Assembly: GCF_000936425.1 (NCBI RefSeq)
Contig: NZ_AVFK01000045.1
Coordinates: 1-50,787, forward strand
Reading direction: 5' to 3'
DNA: 50,787 nucleotides
From: Skermanella aerolata KACC 11604
Lineage (GTDB): Bacteria > Pseudomonadota > Alphaproteobacteria > Azospirillales > Azospirillaceae
Of the stretch, positions 28,576 to 37,075 are shown piece by piece; the stretch's first letter is position 1; every line of letters starts with the position of its first letter. A program made the position numbers and the translations under genes. Under the pieces are notes generated by a model. That model was not told where the DNA came from. It searched no databases and saw only the letters and a program-made list of their open reading frames with translations.

Positions 28576-28637
28576 GACGCCATCGAATTTTTCGAACGAC
28601 AGCGTGTAGCGGTTGACCCGGAGCCAGCTATTGAAGA

Positions 28638-29391
28638 GGGTTTAACGGACTAATGACGGATTTTACATAACCTGGAAGAATTCACAGTCTTAGGTCTTGA
28701 TGGTCCCCCCTCTTTCTCACTGTCCCCGGTGCGGTAGTCGCAGCCTAATCTGGTACGGCATCGTCGCAGGCAAGCAGCTGTGGCGGTGCAAACGGTGCCG
28801 CTACCAGTTCACTCGTCTTGAAGGGCACGATACGCCCGAACCAACCAAACGCGCCGCTGTCAGCCTGTACGGCTACGGTCTGTCGTTCAATGCTGTGGCC
28901 CACCTGCTCGGCACCACGGCGCAGTCGGTGCTGCGCTGGGTGTGCAGCTATGTTGATCGCTGCTGCGCCAAGCCGCCGCCGGAAGATGCGGTGGTGATCG
29001 AGCTCGATGAGATATGGCATTGCCTGCAGCGCAAGGACAACAAGGTCTGGATCTGGAAAGCCTAAAATCGTGCGACTGGACGGCTGGTTGACTGGGAATG
29101 CGGTGACCGTGACGAGCGGACCTTCCGGCGACTGTTCGAGCGTTTCGCGCGCTGGCAAGGGCGAGACGGTCGCCTTAGAACGCAACAACGGCCAGCAGTG
29201 GCATTGGACAGCGGCTCTGCGGCGGCGCTCCATCGTCGTCTCCAAGTCTCTTGCCATGATCGAGCGCCGGGTCGCCCTGTTTGCCCAACTGCACGTCAAC
29301 AAGGAGGCTGCTCCTGAAATGTACAAGCTACCCATTCAGACCGGCAAGTTCTTCGCAATCAACTAAAATGCAACATTAGGCCGTTAAACCC
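28638..29391 (+). mobile_element. IS1-family element, 754 bp, defective
   Basis: Ends GGGTTTAACGGACTAATG (28638) and its inverted partner (to 29391, reading GGGTTTAACGGCCTAATG on the minus strand) differ by one base. The size fits IS1. No direct repeat flanks it (ATTGAAGA left, TCACAGCG right), so adjacent sequence has been deleted on one side. Confidence 0.8.
28697..29340 (+). pseudogene. IS1-family transposase with internal deletion
   Basis: The first 122 codons encode the zinc finger (HCPRCGSRSLIWYG...RCKRCRYQF), a helix-turn-helix and the first acidic motif VIELDEIWHCLQRKDNKVWI. The frame stops at 29063. The C-terminal part resumes in another frame as VALERNNGQQWHWTAALRRR then SIVVSKSLAMIERRVALFAQ. 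The segment with the second catalytic aspartate is missing, so the enzyme is dead. Confidence 0.85.
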
Positions 29392-29606
29392 TCACAGCGG
29401 GTGTGACGGGCGACGCTCCACCACTGTTCAAGGAACATCTGGCCGACAAATCTCGGATTGCCATGCAGGGCGACCGGGATGTTCCATGCCTTGTCCAAGT
29501 CGACCTCGCCGGTGAGAGCTCTGATAGGACCGGAGAAGCCAGGATTATCGAGGTACATGGCGGCGTTACCATCCTCAGCAGCCCTACGAAGCTGACACGC
29601 CCTCAA
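29376..29606 (-). CDS. Unrecognised ORF fragment next to IS1
   Basis: The 76-codon frame (LDNPGFSGPIRALTGEVDLD, then KAWNIPVALHGNPRFVG and FLEQWWSVARHTR) has a protein-like composition but no family that I recognise. Its C-terminal end runs into the IS1 terminal repeat, so it may be a truncated gene. There is no clear ribosome-binding site at 29606. Confidence 0.3.
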   Translation of the reverse strand: MRACQLRRAAEDGNAAMYLDNPGFSGPIRALTGEVDLDKAWNIPVALHGNPRFVGQMFLEQWWSVARHTRCEGLTA

Positions 29607-29714
29607 GGTTGCCCAACAACCAATTCAAGTGGCAGAAAAACCGGTGGATGAACTTTTCGGAACTTGGAAGCGTGACTGCGGTTGTAACTCCGCAGCCCCC
29701 AGGGAGACCGGACG

Positions 29715-30158
29715 ATGGACAAGAAGAGCGTCACCGAAACAGCGGCCGATGCGGCGAAGGTCGTCGTCGGAATAGCGGCGATGGCCGTGGATGCCCTCGC
29801 AGGTGCTGATCGCCCGGAAACCGATGCATCGGATCAGCAGTCAGGCAAGGCCCGGGAAGAACAAAGCCGTTCCGAGATGCCACAGCCGAGCGGTGGGGAA
29901 TCGGGTGGCGGGGGAACCGCATCCATCGCGGGTGCGGGTTCTCCGGATGTGACCAGCGCCGAGGCTCGGAGTTCGTCCGGCACGATCGACATCAACAAGG
30001 CCAAATTCGATGAGTTGGTATCTCTGAAGCATATCGGCCGGGGTCGGGCCAAGCGGATCATAGCCAGTCGGCCGTTCCGGTCGGTAGAGGATCTCGCCTC
30101 CCAGGGCATCGTGCCGGCGGAGGTTCTGGTCACGCTCCGCAGTCGCCTGGCTTTGTGA
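29715..30158 (+). CDS. Helix-hairpin-helix (ComEA-like) domain protein
   Basis: It has 147 residues with a GGGAGA site before the ATG. Residues 1-30 form an amphipathic helix (DAAKVVVGIAAMAVDALAG). Residues 31-95 are a low-complexity Ser/Gly/Glu linker. The C-terminal 55 residues are a helix-hairpin-helix pair: IDINKAKFDELVSLKHIGRG then RAKRIIASRPFRSVEDLASQ and VPAEVLVTLRSRL. HhH domains bind DNA without sequence preference. No signal peptide is evident, unlike competence ComEA. Confidence 0.8.
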   Translation: MDKKSVTETAADAAKVVVGIAAMAVDALAGADRPETDASDQQSGKAREEQSRSEMPQPSGGESGGGGTASIAGAGSPDVTSAEARSSSGTIDINKAKFDELVSLKHIGRGRAKRIIASRPFRSVEDLASQGIVPAEVLVTLRSRLAL

Positions 30159-30404
30159 CAGGCGGCGGCGCCAGTATCGGAGTGACGGCGCTTCGCCTGT
30201 CTGGACGGACTTTCCGGCTGATCGTCCGCTTGCGGGGGGCATCCCCTTTGATGGGATCGAAAGGAAACCGACAGGATGGTCTTGCGACTGCGAGTGTTGG
30301 CAATGAGCCTTAACCAGCGGCCAGGTGCCATTGCTCACAAAGCCGCGGAATTCGCTCATTGCCTATGGTAGGTTGAAGCCTCCCTGAGGTGCAGAGCCAG
30401 GACA

Positions 30405-30980
30405 ATGGCAGGAAACACGGCAAACGAAGGCAGACGGCGCGAGAGCCGTTGGAGGATTGCGGCGTTCCTGTTGCTGCTGCCTTTGGTCGCGATGCGGTTC
30501 ACGAATGAAGTGAACTGGGATGAGACCGATTTCACTGCCTTCGGCGCGATGCTGGCCGTCGCCTGCGGCACCTGCGAGCTGGCGGCGAGGATGACGGGCA
30601 ACAGCGCGTACCGGACTGCCGTCGGTGTTGCGGTCGCGGCGGCTTTCATCCTTATCTGGATGAACCTTGCCGTTGGCATCATCGGGACTGAGGACAACTC
30701 CGCCAACCTGATGTTCGGCGGAGTGCTCGCTGTCGGCATTGTCGGTGCCGTCATCGCACGCCTCCGGCCGCAGGGAATGGCCCGCGCGTTGCTCGCGACC
30801 GCGCTCGCTCAAACGCTGGTCGCCGTGATCGCGCTGATCGCTGGATTGGGCTCCACGGGGCCAGGCTGGCCAGGGGATGTCCTGCCCCTGACCGGGTTCT
30901 TCACCGCGCTGTGGGTCGGATCAGCATTGCTGTTTCAGAAAGCGGCGCGGGAGCAGGTTCCCATGGGTTCGGCGTGGTAG
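30405..30980 (+). CDS. Integral membrane protein of unknown function
   Basis: It has 191 residues with about five hydrophobic helices (residues 17-32, 44-62, 68-90, 102-120, 130-150) and a short C-terminal helix. The N-terminal NEGRRRESRWR is positive and probably cytosolic. The segment VNWDETDFTAFGAMLAVACG is characteristic, and I have seen it in conserved proteobacterial membrane proteins without assigned function. It is monocistronic. The 246 bp before it contain no gene. Confidence 0.75.
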   Translation: MAGNTANEGRRRESRWRIAAFLLLLPLVAMRFTNEVNWDETDFTAFGAMLAVACGTCELAARMTGNSAYRTAVGVAVAAAFILIWMNLAVGIIGTEDNSANLMFGGVLAVGIVGAVIARLRPQGMARALLATALAQTLVAVIALIAGLGSTGPGWPGDVLPLTGFFTALWVGSALLFQKAAREQVPMGSAW

Positions 30981-31061
30981 GTCGACCCGCGACGTCCGCT
31001 TGCTACCCAAAGCGGACCCTCACCGCTTCATCAAAGGGTGGGATGAGTAAATCCAGGACTG

Positions 31062-31541
31062 TCAGCCGCGCCGAGCCGCCTCGATCGCGGCGACGTCAAT
31101 TTTCGTCATATCCATCATCGCATCAAACGCGCGTTTGGCTTCATCGCCGCCGAGCGCCAGCGCCTCGGTCAGCACGCGCGGCGTGATTTGCCAGGAAACG
31201 CCCCATTTGTCCCTGCACCAACCGCATGCACTTTCCTGGCCACCATTGCCGACGATGGCGTTCCAGTAGCGGTCAGTCTCTTCCTGATCGTCAGTCGCGA
31301 TCTGGAATGAGAAGGCTTCGTTATGTTTGAACGCGGGCCCGCCATTGAGGCCGAGACAGGGGATGCCGGCGACGGTGAACTCGACTGTCAGCACGTCGCC
31401 CTCCTTACCGGATGGGTAGTCGCTGGGAGCACGGTGGACGGCACTCACCGAGCTGTCAGGAAATGTCTCGGCGTAGAAGCGGGCAGCGGCCTCGGCGTCC
31501 TTGTCGTACCATAGGCAGATCGTGTTCTTGGCAACTGTCAT
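31062..31541 (-). CDS. VOC-fold PhnB-like protein
   Basis: Glyoxalase/bleomycin-resistance superfamily protein of the PhnB type (PF06983), 159 residues. The start ATG at 31541 follows GAGAGGACAGGCA; an in-frame ATG at 31568 has no site. Marks are ICLWYDKDAEAAARFYAETF, LTVEFTVAGIPCLGLNGGP, CGWCRDKWGVSWQITPRVL and a C-terminal AMMDMTKIDVAAIEAA. Many members have no known activity; the old annotation as a ubiquinone methyltransferase is misleading. Stand-alone gene. Confidence 0.88.
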   Translation of the reverse strand: MTVAKNTICLWYDKDAEAAARFYAETFPDSSVSAVHRAPSDYPSGKEGDVLTVEFTVAGIPCLGLNGGPAFKHNEAFSFQIATDDQEETDRYWNAIVGNGGQESACGWCRDKWGVSWQITPRVLTEALALGGDEAKRAFDAMMDMTKIDVAAIEAARRG

Positions 31542-32067
31542 TGCCTGTCCTCTCGCTTTTGAAGCCAACTCTGGCCCGGTCTCCTATGCCCTCGGAGGCG
31601 TTTCATGTCAGCCTCAACGGTACACCACGACGAGAGAATGCACTCGCGCCATCTGACGTTCCGCCAGCAATACCTGAAAGGTTGTAGCGGTATGAGAGTT
31701 GCCGCTTCCAAAACCAGATGCGGGCAGTGACGCAATCAGGCCGACGATCCGCTCTGGGTCGAAATGGTTCATCGGCCCAATGTCGACTCCTGGCGAAAAG
31801 CGGCCACTTCGGACCCAGGCGCCCGCCGGGCGACGGCTTGTCCACACACCCTAGCGCCGTACCGCCTGATCCGAAGCGCCGATGGCCGGGCGAGGCCGCC
31901 ATCGAGCGGCCGACCAATTCGTCCGCGATCGTCGTCAAGAGGCATCGCAGGGAGCCGCCTGCAAGCCGGTCGCCGTGCCGCCGGGAGTCAGAGGTGCTGA
32001 ACCGGCTGAAGGCGGGTGGATGCCACTTGACGCCCACACCCGAAGAACACCCTGTCGGCTTCCCTTT

Positions 32068-32143
32068 GCTCCCAAGGGAGCGGAGGGAATGCCTCCCCGG
32101 CGAGGGACTTCCTGCTTCCTGCTTCCTGCTTCCTGCTTCCTGC
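32068..32143. repeat. GCTCCC-AA-GGGAGC hairpin and TTCCTGC x5 tandem repeat
   Basis: A short palindrome at 32068-32081 is followed at 32109-32143 by five perfect head-to-tail copies of the heptamer TTCCTGC. Heptamer arrays slip easily. The region 31542-32316 (775 bp) otherwise contains no believable gene, although frames are open by GC bias. Confidence 0.85.
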
Positions 32144-32316
32144 TTCGCTTTCTTTGTTCGGTGGCTGGCGGTGCATCTGGTGCGGGTGCTTGGCCATAAC
32201 CGCCTGTGCGGTACCAGGGTTTGTGTCACAGGAGCCGCATGGCCGTCATGCCTTCACATGAGGGCCATGCGGCAGCGCGGCACGCGAGCGCGTTGTAATG
32301 ACAGGCAAAACGCCCC

Positions 32317-32991
32317 TTAAGCCCAATACGTTTCCAGCCGGCGCTTTTGCATTCTGTTAATATCGAAATTGGAGGGGTCCAGCCATTGTTCATAGGCAGT
32401 TCGGAGGACTGGCCACTCCTTGTCGATAATCGAGAACCATGCCGTATCGCGGTTCTCGCCCTTGACGATGAGGTGCTGGCGGAAAACTCCCTCTGGCTGA
32501 AAGCCAAACCGAGTCGCGGCACGCTTTGAAGGTTCGTTGCGGTTGTTGCACTTCCACTCATAGCGGCGGTAGCCCAGCTCTTCGAAGACGTACTTCATGA
32601 ACAGGAACTGCGCTTCGGTCGCGGCAGGCCTGCGCGAGATCAGCGGTCCCCAGTAGATATTGCCAATCTCGATCACCCCGTTGGCTGGGTCGATCCGCAT
32701 CAGAGACTGCCTTCCCGCCGCCTGTCCGCTGACCTTGTCGATGACAGCGAAGAACAGGGGGTCTGTGCCGCGCCCGGCTTGATCGACCCAGGCCAGAAAG
32801 TCTTCGCGGTTGGTCGGGGGATACTCGTAAAGCCAGGCAAACTTGGCCTCGGCGTCCGGTACGGCTGAGGCCGTAAAGAGGCCATGGCCGTGCGCGGCGG
32901 CGCTCAGCGGTTCGAGCCTCACGTAATACCCCTCCAGCACCACGCGCTCAGGACGCGGGCGGGGCTGCCAATTTTGAAGGTTCTCGGACAT
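32317..32991 (-). CDS. GNAT-family N-acetyltransferase (RimJ/RimL-like)
   Basis: It has 224 residues. The RimL-type GNAT fold starts with VVLEGYYVRLEPLSAAAHG and proceeds through IGNIYWGPLISRRPAATEA (acetyl-CoA-binding region), QFLFMKYVFEELGYRRYEW, KCNNRNEPSKRAATRFGF and VIVKGENRDTAWFSIIDKEW, the complete domain order. Such enzymes acetylate protein N-termini, amino acids or antibiotics; the substrate is unknown. The ATG at 32991 is preceded by a weak site. Confidence 0.92.
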   Translation of the reverse strand: MSENLQNWQPRPRPERVVLEGYYVRLEPLSAAAHGHGLFTASAVPDAEAKFAWLYEYPPTNREDFLAWVDQAGRGTDPLFFAVIDKVSGQAAGRQSLMRIDPANGVIEIGNIYWGPLISRRPAATEAQFLFMKYVFEELGYRRYEWKCNNRNEPSKRAATRFGFQPEGVFRQHLIVKGENRDTAWFSIIDKEWPVLRTAYEQWLDPSNFDINRMQKRRLETYWA

Positions 32992-33147
32992 GGTTCCTTA
33001 CGCTCGGTCAGGTGTGTGCTGGGCCAGGCATAACGAAGCGGAGCACTACAGACATCAGCGGTCACCCGAAGTTTCGATAAGGTTACTCCGTGGAAAAGCA
33101 GAACGTCCAGACCGAAAATCGGGAGCACAATTCATGGGAGGAGCATT

Positions 33148-33669
33148 TTGCATCGCGTACTCGTTATCGGTTGCTCCGGCTCCGGCAAGAGCACGGTTGC
33201 ACGCGAGCTGGCCAGGATCACGGGCTTGCCGGCTGTTCATCTCGACCAGCATTACTGGCGTCCGGACTGGACGGAACCTGACAAGGCCTTATGGGCCGCT
33301 GAGATTGCCTCACTTGTGGCCCAGCCTCGCTGGATCATGGACGGGAATTACAGCGCCACCCTTGCCGGGCGGCTCAGTCGTGCGGATACCGTCGTTTTCC
33401 TCGACATGCCAACGACGTTGTGTCTCTGGCGGGTGCTCTGTCGAACGCTGCGTCATATCGGCCGCACGCGCGATGACATGGCCAAGGGCTGTTTAGAGCG
33501 CTTTGACTGGTCCTTCCTGAAGTATGTCTACAACTATCAGCGTGACCGCAGACCGCAAGTGCTGAAGGCTCTTGATGGCTTCACAGGCACAGTGGTCATT
33601 CTGAGGAACCCATCCGCCGTCGCTGGCTATCTCACCGGAATGAGGCGGGAAAGGCTCACCGCTGCATGA
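33148..33669 (+). CDS. P-loop kinase, adenylate-kinase-like (FlaR/topology-modulation type)
   Basis: It has 173 residues with a TTG start at 33148 preceded by GGAGGAGCATT; no ATG is nearby in frame. Walker A is GCSGSGKST (residues 8-16). HLDQHYWRPDWTEPD and WIMDGNYSATLAGRL are marks of the small kinases annotated as DNA topology modulation protein FlaR. VFLDMPTTLCLWRVLCRTLR follows. The substrate is unknown. Stand-alone gene. Confidence 0.85.
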   Translation: MHRVLVIGCSGSGKSTVARELARITGLPAVHLDQHYWRPDWTEPDKALWAAEIASLVAQPRWIMDGNYSATLAGRLSRADTVVFLDMPTTLCLWRVLCRTLRHIGRTRDDMAKGCLERFDWSFLKYVYNYQRDRRPQVLKALDGFTGTVVILRNPSAVAGYLTGMRRERLTAA

Positions 33670-33823
33670 AGGGCGATCCGGCGCATCAACGGCGACGTCC
33701 TGTGGTCCCGCCAATTGCTCTTCAGCCAGCAATCATGCGCTTAAGCGCGAGGCCCGCAGGATCATGGCGGCTACCTGCCCGATCGGATCCCGACCTGCTT
33801 ATCCACGGCAGAACCTTCTGTCA

Positions 33824-33847
33824 ACTCTCAAACCACCGTTTGAGAGT
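33824..33847. promoter_or_regulatory. 9-bp inverted repeat upstream of the DUF2513 gene
   Basis: ACTCTCAAA (33824-33832) and TTTGAGAGT (33839-33847) surround CCACCG, 55 bases before the ATG at 33903. Operator-like spacing; also possible as a weak hairpin. Confidence 0.5.
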
Positions 33848-33902
33848 GGACAAAGCGCAAAGACGGCTTAAAGTGGCCAACCAAGAGAAGGGAGTGGCAA
33901 GC

Positions 33903-34277
33903 ATGAAAAGAGATATGGATTTAGTAAGGAAACTGCTTTTCTACTTCGAAGATAAGCAGTCTTTTTCGGTGGATCAGAACGTCACGATTGATGGCTATAG
34001 CGAGGATGAAATTGCTTATCATTTAGTTTTGATAGCTCAAGCTGGATTTATAGATTTCGAACCTCAACGAAGTAGTTCAAACCCTGATCGCATCTATAAG
34101 GTTTACCCGTTTGGTTTAACATGGAAAGGTCATGAATTCTTAGAAAACGCCAAAGATGAAAATTTGTGGAATAAATCAAAAGAAAAAGTTCTTGGTGTTA
34201 CAGGTGGCCTAAGTGCGGATGTATTGGGAAGTCTAATAAAATACTATGCGAAAGAGAAGCTTGGGATTCCGGTATAA
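33903..34277 (+). CDS. DUF2513-family protein in low-GC sequence
   Basis: It has 124 residues, starting MKRDMDLVRKLLFYFEDKQS at an ATG behind AAGGGAGTGGCAAGC; a longer frame from 33666 is GC-biased filler. The first 80 residues fit DUF2513, a winged-helix-like phage and plasmid domain: EIAYHLVLIAQAGFIDFEPQ and FGLTWKGHEFLENAKDENLW. Codons end often in A or T and the local GC is visibly far below its neighbours, so this gene was acquired from a lower-GC source. It sits 2 bp upstream of a serine recombinase gene, which suggests joint transfer. Function unknown. Confidence 0.8.
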   Translation: MKRDMDLVRKLLFYFEDKQSFSVDQNVTIDGYSEDEIAYHLVLIAQAGFIDFEPQRSSSNPDRIYKVYPFGLTWKGHEFLENAKDENLWNKSKEKVLGVTGGLSADVLGSLIKYYAKEKLGIPV

Positions 34278-34279
34278 GC

Positions 34280-34922
34280 GTGGTTGCCTTCGTCGCTTAT
34301 TCCCGTGTTTCAACCGACCGCCACGGCAAAAGCGGCCTTGGCCTCGACGCTCAACGCTCCGCCGTGGCAGGCTTCGTGGCGGGCAGGGGTGAACTGGTCG
34401 CGGAGTTCACCGAAGTAGAAAGCGGTCGGAAGAATGACCGGCCCCAGCTCGCCGCTGCGCTTGATCTCTGCCGCCGTCAGAAGGCCATGCTGGTGATTGC
34501 CAAGCTCGACCGGCTGGCGCGCAACGTGGCTTTCATCTCCCGACTGATGGAAAGCGGTGCGGAGTTCGTCGTCGTGGACAATCCCCATGCTACCAAGCTC
34601 CTGATGCACATGCTGGCCGCTTTCGCGGAACATGAGCGGGATCAGATTTAGCCTTCGCACCACGGCTGCCTTAGCCGCCGCGAAGGCGCGAGGTGTTCAG
34701 CTTGGTAATCCCAACCCGGCAGCAGCCGCCGCGCTCGGTCGGGCCGTGCTGGCGGCAGAGGCCGCGCCGACGCGCGAGAAGGCCCTTCCCATCATCCAAA
34801 GGCTGAAAGGCGAAGGCATGACCCTACGGGCCATCGCGGCCGCGTTGACGGCCGAAGGAGTGCCGCCGCTACGTGGTCGGGCATGGCATCCTGAGACATT
34901 GCGGAAGCTGCTGGCAGGCTAA
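34280..34922 (+). pseudogene. Serine recombinase (resolvase/invertase) with a one-base frameshift
   Basis: From the GTG at 34280 the N-terminal catalytic domain is complete: VAYSRVSTDRHG with Ser11, then AMLVIAKLDRLARNVAF and HMLAAFAEHERDQI, where a TAG follows (34649-34651). The next frame continues without a gap as SLRTTAALAAAKARGVQLGN and a C-terminal Hin-type helix-turn-helix (GMTLRAIAAALTAEGVPP). One extra T in GATCAGATTTAGCC accounts for the break. It is either a pseudogene, a sequencing error or a frameshift-controlled gene. Confidence 0.85.
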
Positions 34923-35052
34923 AGGCAAAGTTGCAGCAGGAGAATCATTGATTGCAGTAAGGTTGGGCATCAACTATAGGCATTGTGCTACAAAGCATCA
35001 TTGAGCGGACTTAGCTAAGGGCTTTTGAGTGTTCTACACCCTTATTGATACG

Positions 35053-36189
35053 TGTGACCTTGCCCCCGTGCAGCGCCTCCCATAGCCGGGTAAGATCGGC
35101 GAGAGGATGGAGGCGGAATGACGAAATCAACACGGGCGCGCTACACGCTGGAGTTCAAGGAAGAAGCCGTTCGTCTGGTCACCGGTGGCGAGCGGGTGGC
35201 GACGGTCGCCAGGAATCTCGGCCTGTCGGAGCAGACGCTGCATAACTGGATCAAGGCGGCGGGTAATGGCGGATTGAAAAGTTCTGCTACACCGGCAGTC
35301 AGCGCAGAACAAACTCTGTCCTGGATGTCAGTGCCAGAGGATTTCATCAATACCTGGGCCGCGAGAAAATGCCCGACAAAGACGCGGGACGTGTCAGTGA
35401 CATGGCCCTGCTGACCCACATCAAGGCGATCCATGCCGAAACCAGGGGCGCCTATGGGTGGCCGCGGATCTGGCGCGAGTTGCGGCAACGAGGTCTTCGG
35501 GTCGGTAAGGAACGGGTGCGCAAGATGATGCACGACAACGCCATTCGGGCGCGGTCAAAACGGAAATACAAAGCGACGACCGACAGCAATCATGGCTTGC
35601 CGGTCTCGGACAACCTGCTGAACCGTAACTTCCAGCCGGAGCACCCGAATCTGGTGTGGACCGGCGACATCACGTATATTGCTACGCAGGAAGGCTGGTT
35701 GTACCTGGCCGTCGTCATCGACCTGTTCAGCCGGCAGGTGGTCGGCTGGGCGATGGGCGAGCGCATGACACGACACCTCGTGATCGACGCCCTGACCATG
35801 GCATGGTTCCGGCGGCAGCCGGCGAAAGGTTTGATCTTCCATTCGGATCAAGGCTCGCAATATGCCAGTACCGATTTCCAGGCAACCTTGCGCCGCTACG
35901 GCATGCGCGGATCGATGAGCCGCAGGGGCAATTGCTGGGACAATGCGGTGACGGAAACGCTTTTCGGCTCGTTGAAGGTCGAGCGACTTCACGACATGCG
36001 TTTTGAAACACGGCGCCAAGCCAAAGATGAGGTTGTTGACTGGCTGATTTTCTACAGTCGGAACAGAATGCATTCTACCTTAGGCTACACAAGCCCAATG
36101 GCGTTCGAGGAAAATTGGCGTCGCCAGCAGGAAACGTTGGCGGCATAACTCAGGCGCTATGGGAGGCGCTGCACGGGGGCAAGGTCACA
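35053..36189 (+). mobile_element. IS3-family element with perfect 34-bp ends and internal deletion
   Basis: The 34-bp inverted repeats at 35053-35086 and 36156-36189 are identical; each starts TGTGACCTTGCCCCCGTGCA. The 1,137 bp size is below the normal 1.2-1.5 kb of the family. orfA and orfB are joined by a deletion. No target duplication could be seen. Confidence 0.88.
35118..36148 (+). pseudogene. IS3-family transposase, orfA/orfB fusion remnant
   Basis: orfA starts at 35118 (MTKSTRARYTLEFKEEAVRL) with its helix-turn-helix and is intact to about VSAEQ (codon 65). It then jumps directly into the orfB N-terminus, readable in another frame as SVLDVSARGFHQYLGRE. The orfB catalytic part is open from 35369 to 36148 and has all three acidic residues: WTGDITYIATQ, FHSDQGSQY and GNCWDNAVTETLFGSLK. 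The orfA leucine zipper and the frameshift region are lost, so the product should be inactive although the catalytic domain is intact. Confidence 0.85.
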
Positions 36190-36345
36190 TTTAGTTGCCT
36201 ACGTTACGGATTGCTATTGTCGAGGGCTACTGGCCTATGACTCCGCTGCGCGGCGGCAGGTTGCGCAGATCTAAGAGTTAGCCCTGCTGCTCAGATCTGT
36301 CGAAGGTTGCAACCACAGCTCGTCAAGCCCAATAGTTTGATTTCC

Positions 36346-36543
36346 TCACAGATCCTTCCAGCTTATGGCTGGGATCTCAAGGGTGTCTCCTGATAGTCCT
36401 TCACAGGAAGATGATATTCTTTCTTCTTCAAGAATGGCCCTGAAGTGGTCGATCGTACTAAGAACACGATCTCTTTCATATCCACTCACCATCTGACTCA
36501 ACCAAGTTAGATCCTCAATAGCTCGGCGGATTTGGTTGTGCAT
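36346..36543 (-). CDS. Small helical protein, paralogue of the one at 36647
   Basis: It has 65 residues: MHNQIRRAIEDLTWLSQMVS, then GYERDRVLSTIDHFRAILEE and a short acidic tail. It is predicted to be two amphipathic helices. It aligns with the product of 36647-36820 over about 37 residues without gaps (RR.I.DL..L....S......VL..ID). I do not recognise the family. The pair, on the same strand 103 bp apart, suggests a duplication. Confidence 0.55.
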   Translation of the reverse strand: MHNQIRRAIEDLTWLSQMVSGYERDRVLSTIDHFRAILEEERISSSCEGLSGDTLEIPAISWKDL

Positions 36544-36646
36544 GATTGGCGTCTCTGTGATTCAACCGCCATTCATTTCAGTTGTACAGCAGGGCTGTTT
36601 CATCAGCCAACAACCAACTTTAGGTAAGTGGTAGAACTGACGATAC

Positions 36647-36820
36647 CTATCTTGTGAGGTAACTCAAGCGGAGGCTTATGATTTCATCCTCGTTCGGCCA
36701 TGCCTCTTGATTGGAGATGCGATCGATGATCTTCAGCACCTTCTCCCGCTTGTTTAAGTCTGAGGTAGCAAAAGCAATCAGCCTAAGATCGTTGATAACA
36801 CGACGGGTTCGAGTTTCCAT
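36647..36820 (-). CDS. Small helical protein, paralogue of the one at 36346
   Basis: It has 57 residues: METRTRRVINDLRLIAFATS, then DLNKREKVLKIIDRISNQEA and an acidic end with EDEIISLRL. Gap-free similarity with the neighbour covers the RR.I.DL motif and VL..ID. It is upstream of the other copy on the same strand and lies at the border of the AT-rich stretch 36890-37070, where a promoter could lie. Family and function unknown. Confidence 0.5.
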   Translation of the reverse strand: METRTRRVINDLRLIAFATSDLNKREKVLKIIDRISNQEAWPNEDEIISLRLSYLTR

Positions 36821-36889
36821 GGTAGATGCAGCCGGTCAGATTACGGATCGAGAAATAACAAGCGATTGAAACGCTTCACTGCAGAGGCT

Positions 36890-37070
36890 GAGGTCACTCA
36901 GGTTGATGTCATAGAAATTTCTCCTGTACAACACTTTAGTTGCATATTATACATTTTTTGATAATATTTTCTTAACAAAACGACAACGAAACACTAGTAA
37001 TTGATAACATAATTTTATAATTTTTTTATAATTTCAAAACTGCTAGTCAAGTATTCACATGAAACCGTGC
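36890..37070. promoter_or_regulatory. Strongly AT-rich intergenic stretch
   Basis: About 180 bp with long A and T runs (for example TTTTATAATTTTTTTATAAT near 37011) in an otherwise GC-rich window. No gene is visible. It lies upstream of the two small paralogues and behind the gene at 37076. It could be a promoter or UP-element region, a nucleoid-protein (H-NS-like/MucR) binding region, or foreign DNA. Confidence 0.5.
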
Positions 37071-37075
37071 CGCCT

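Noticed and set aside
32109-32143. CRISPR-like array
   Set aside because: The units are 7 bp head to tail without spacers; a microsatellite, not CRISPR. No CRISPR array or cas gene was found elsewhere.
31718-32320. 200-codon frame across the heptamer array
   Set aside because: It reads through a tandem repeat and has no start signal or domain.
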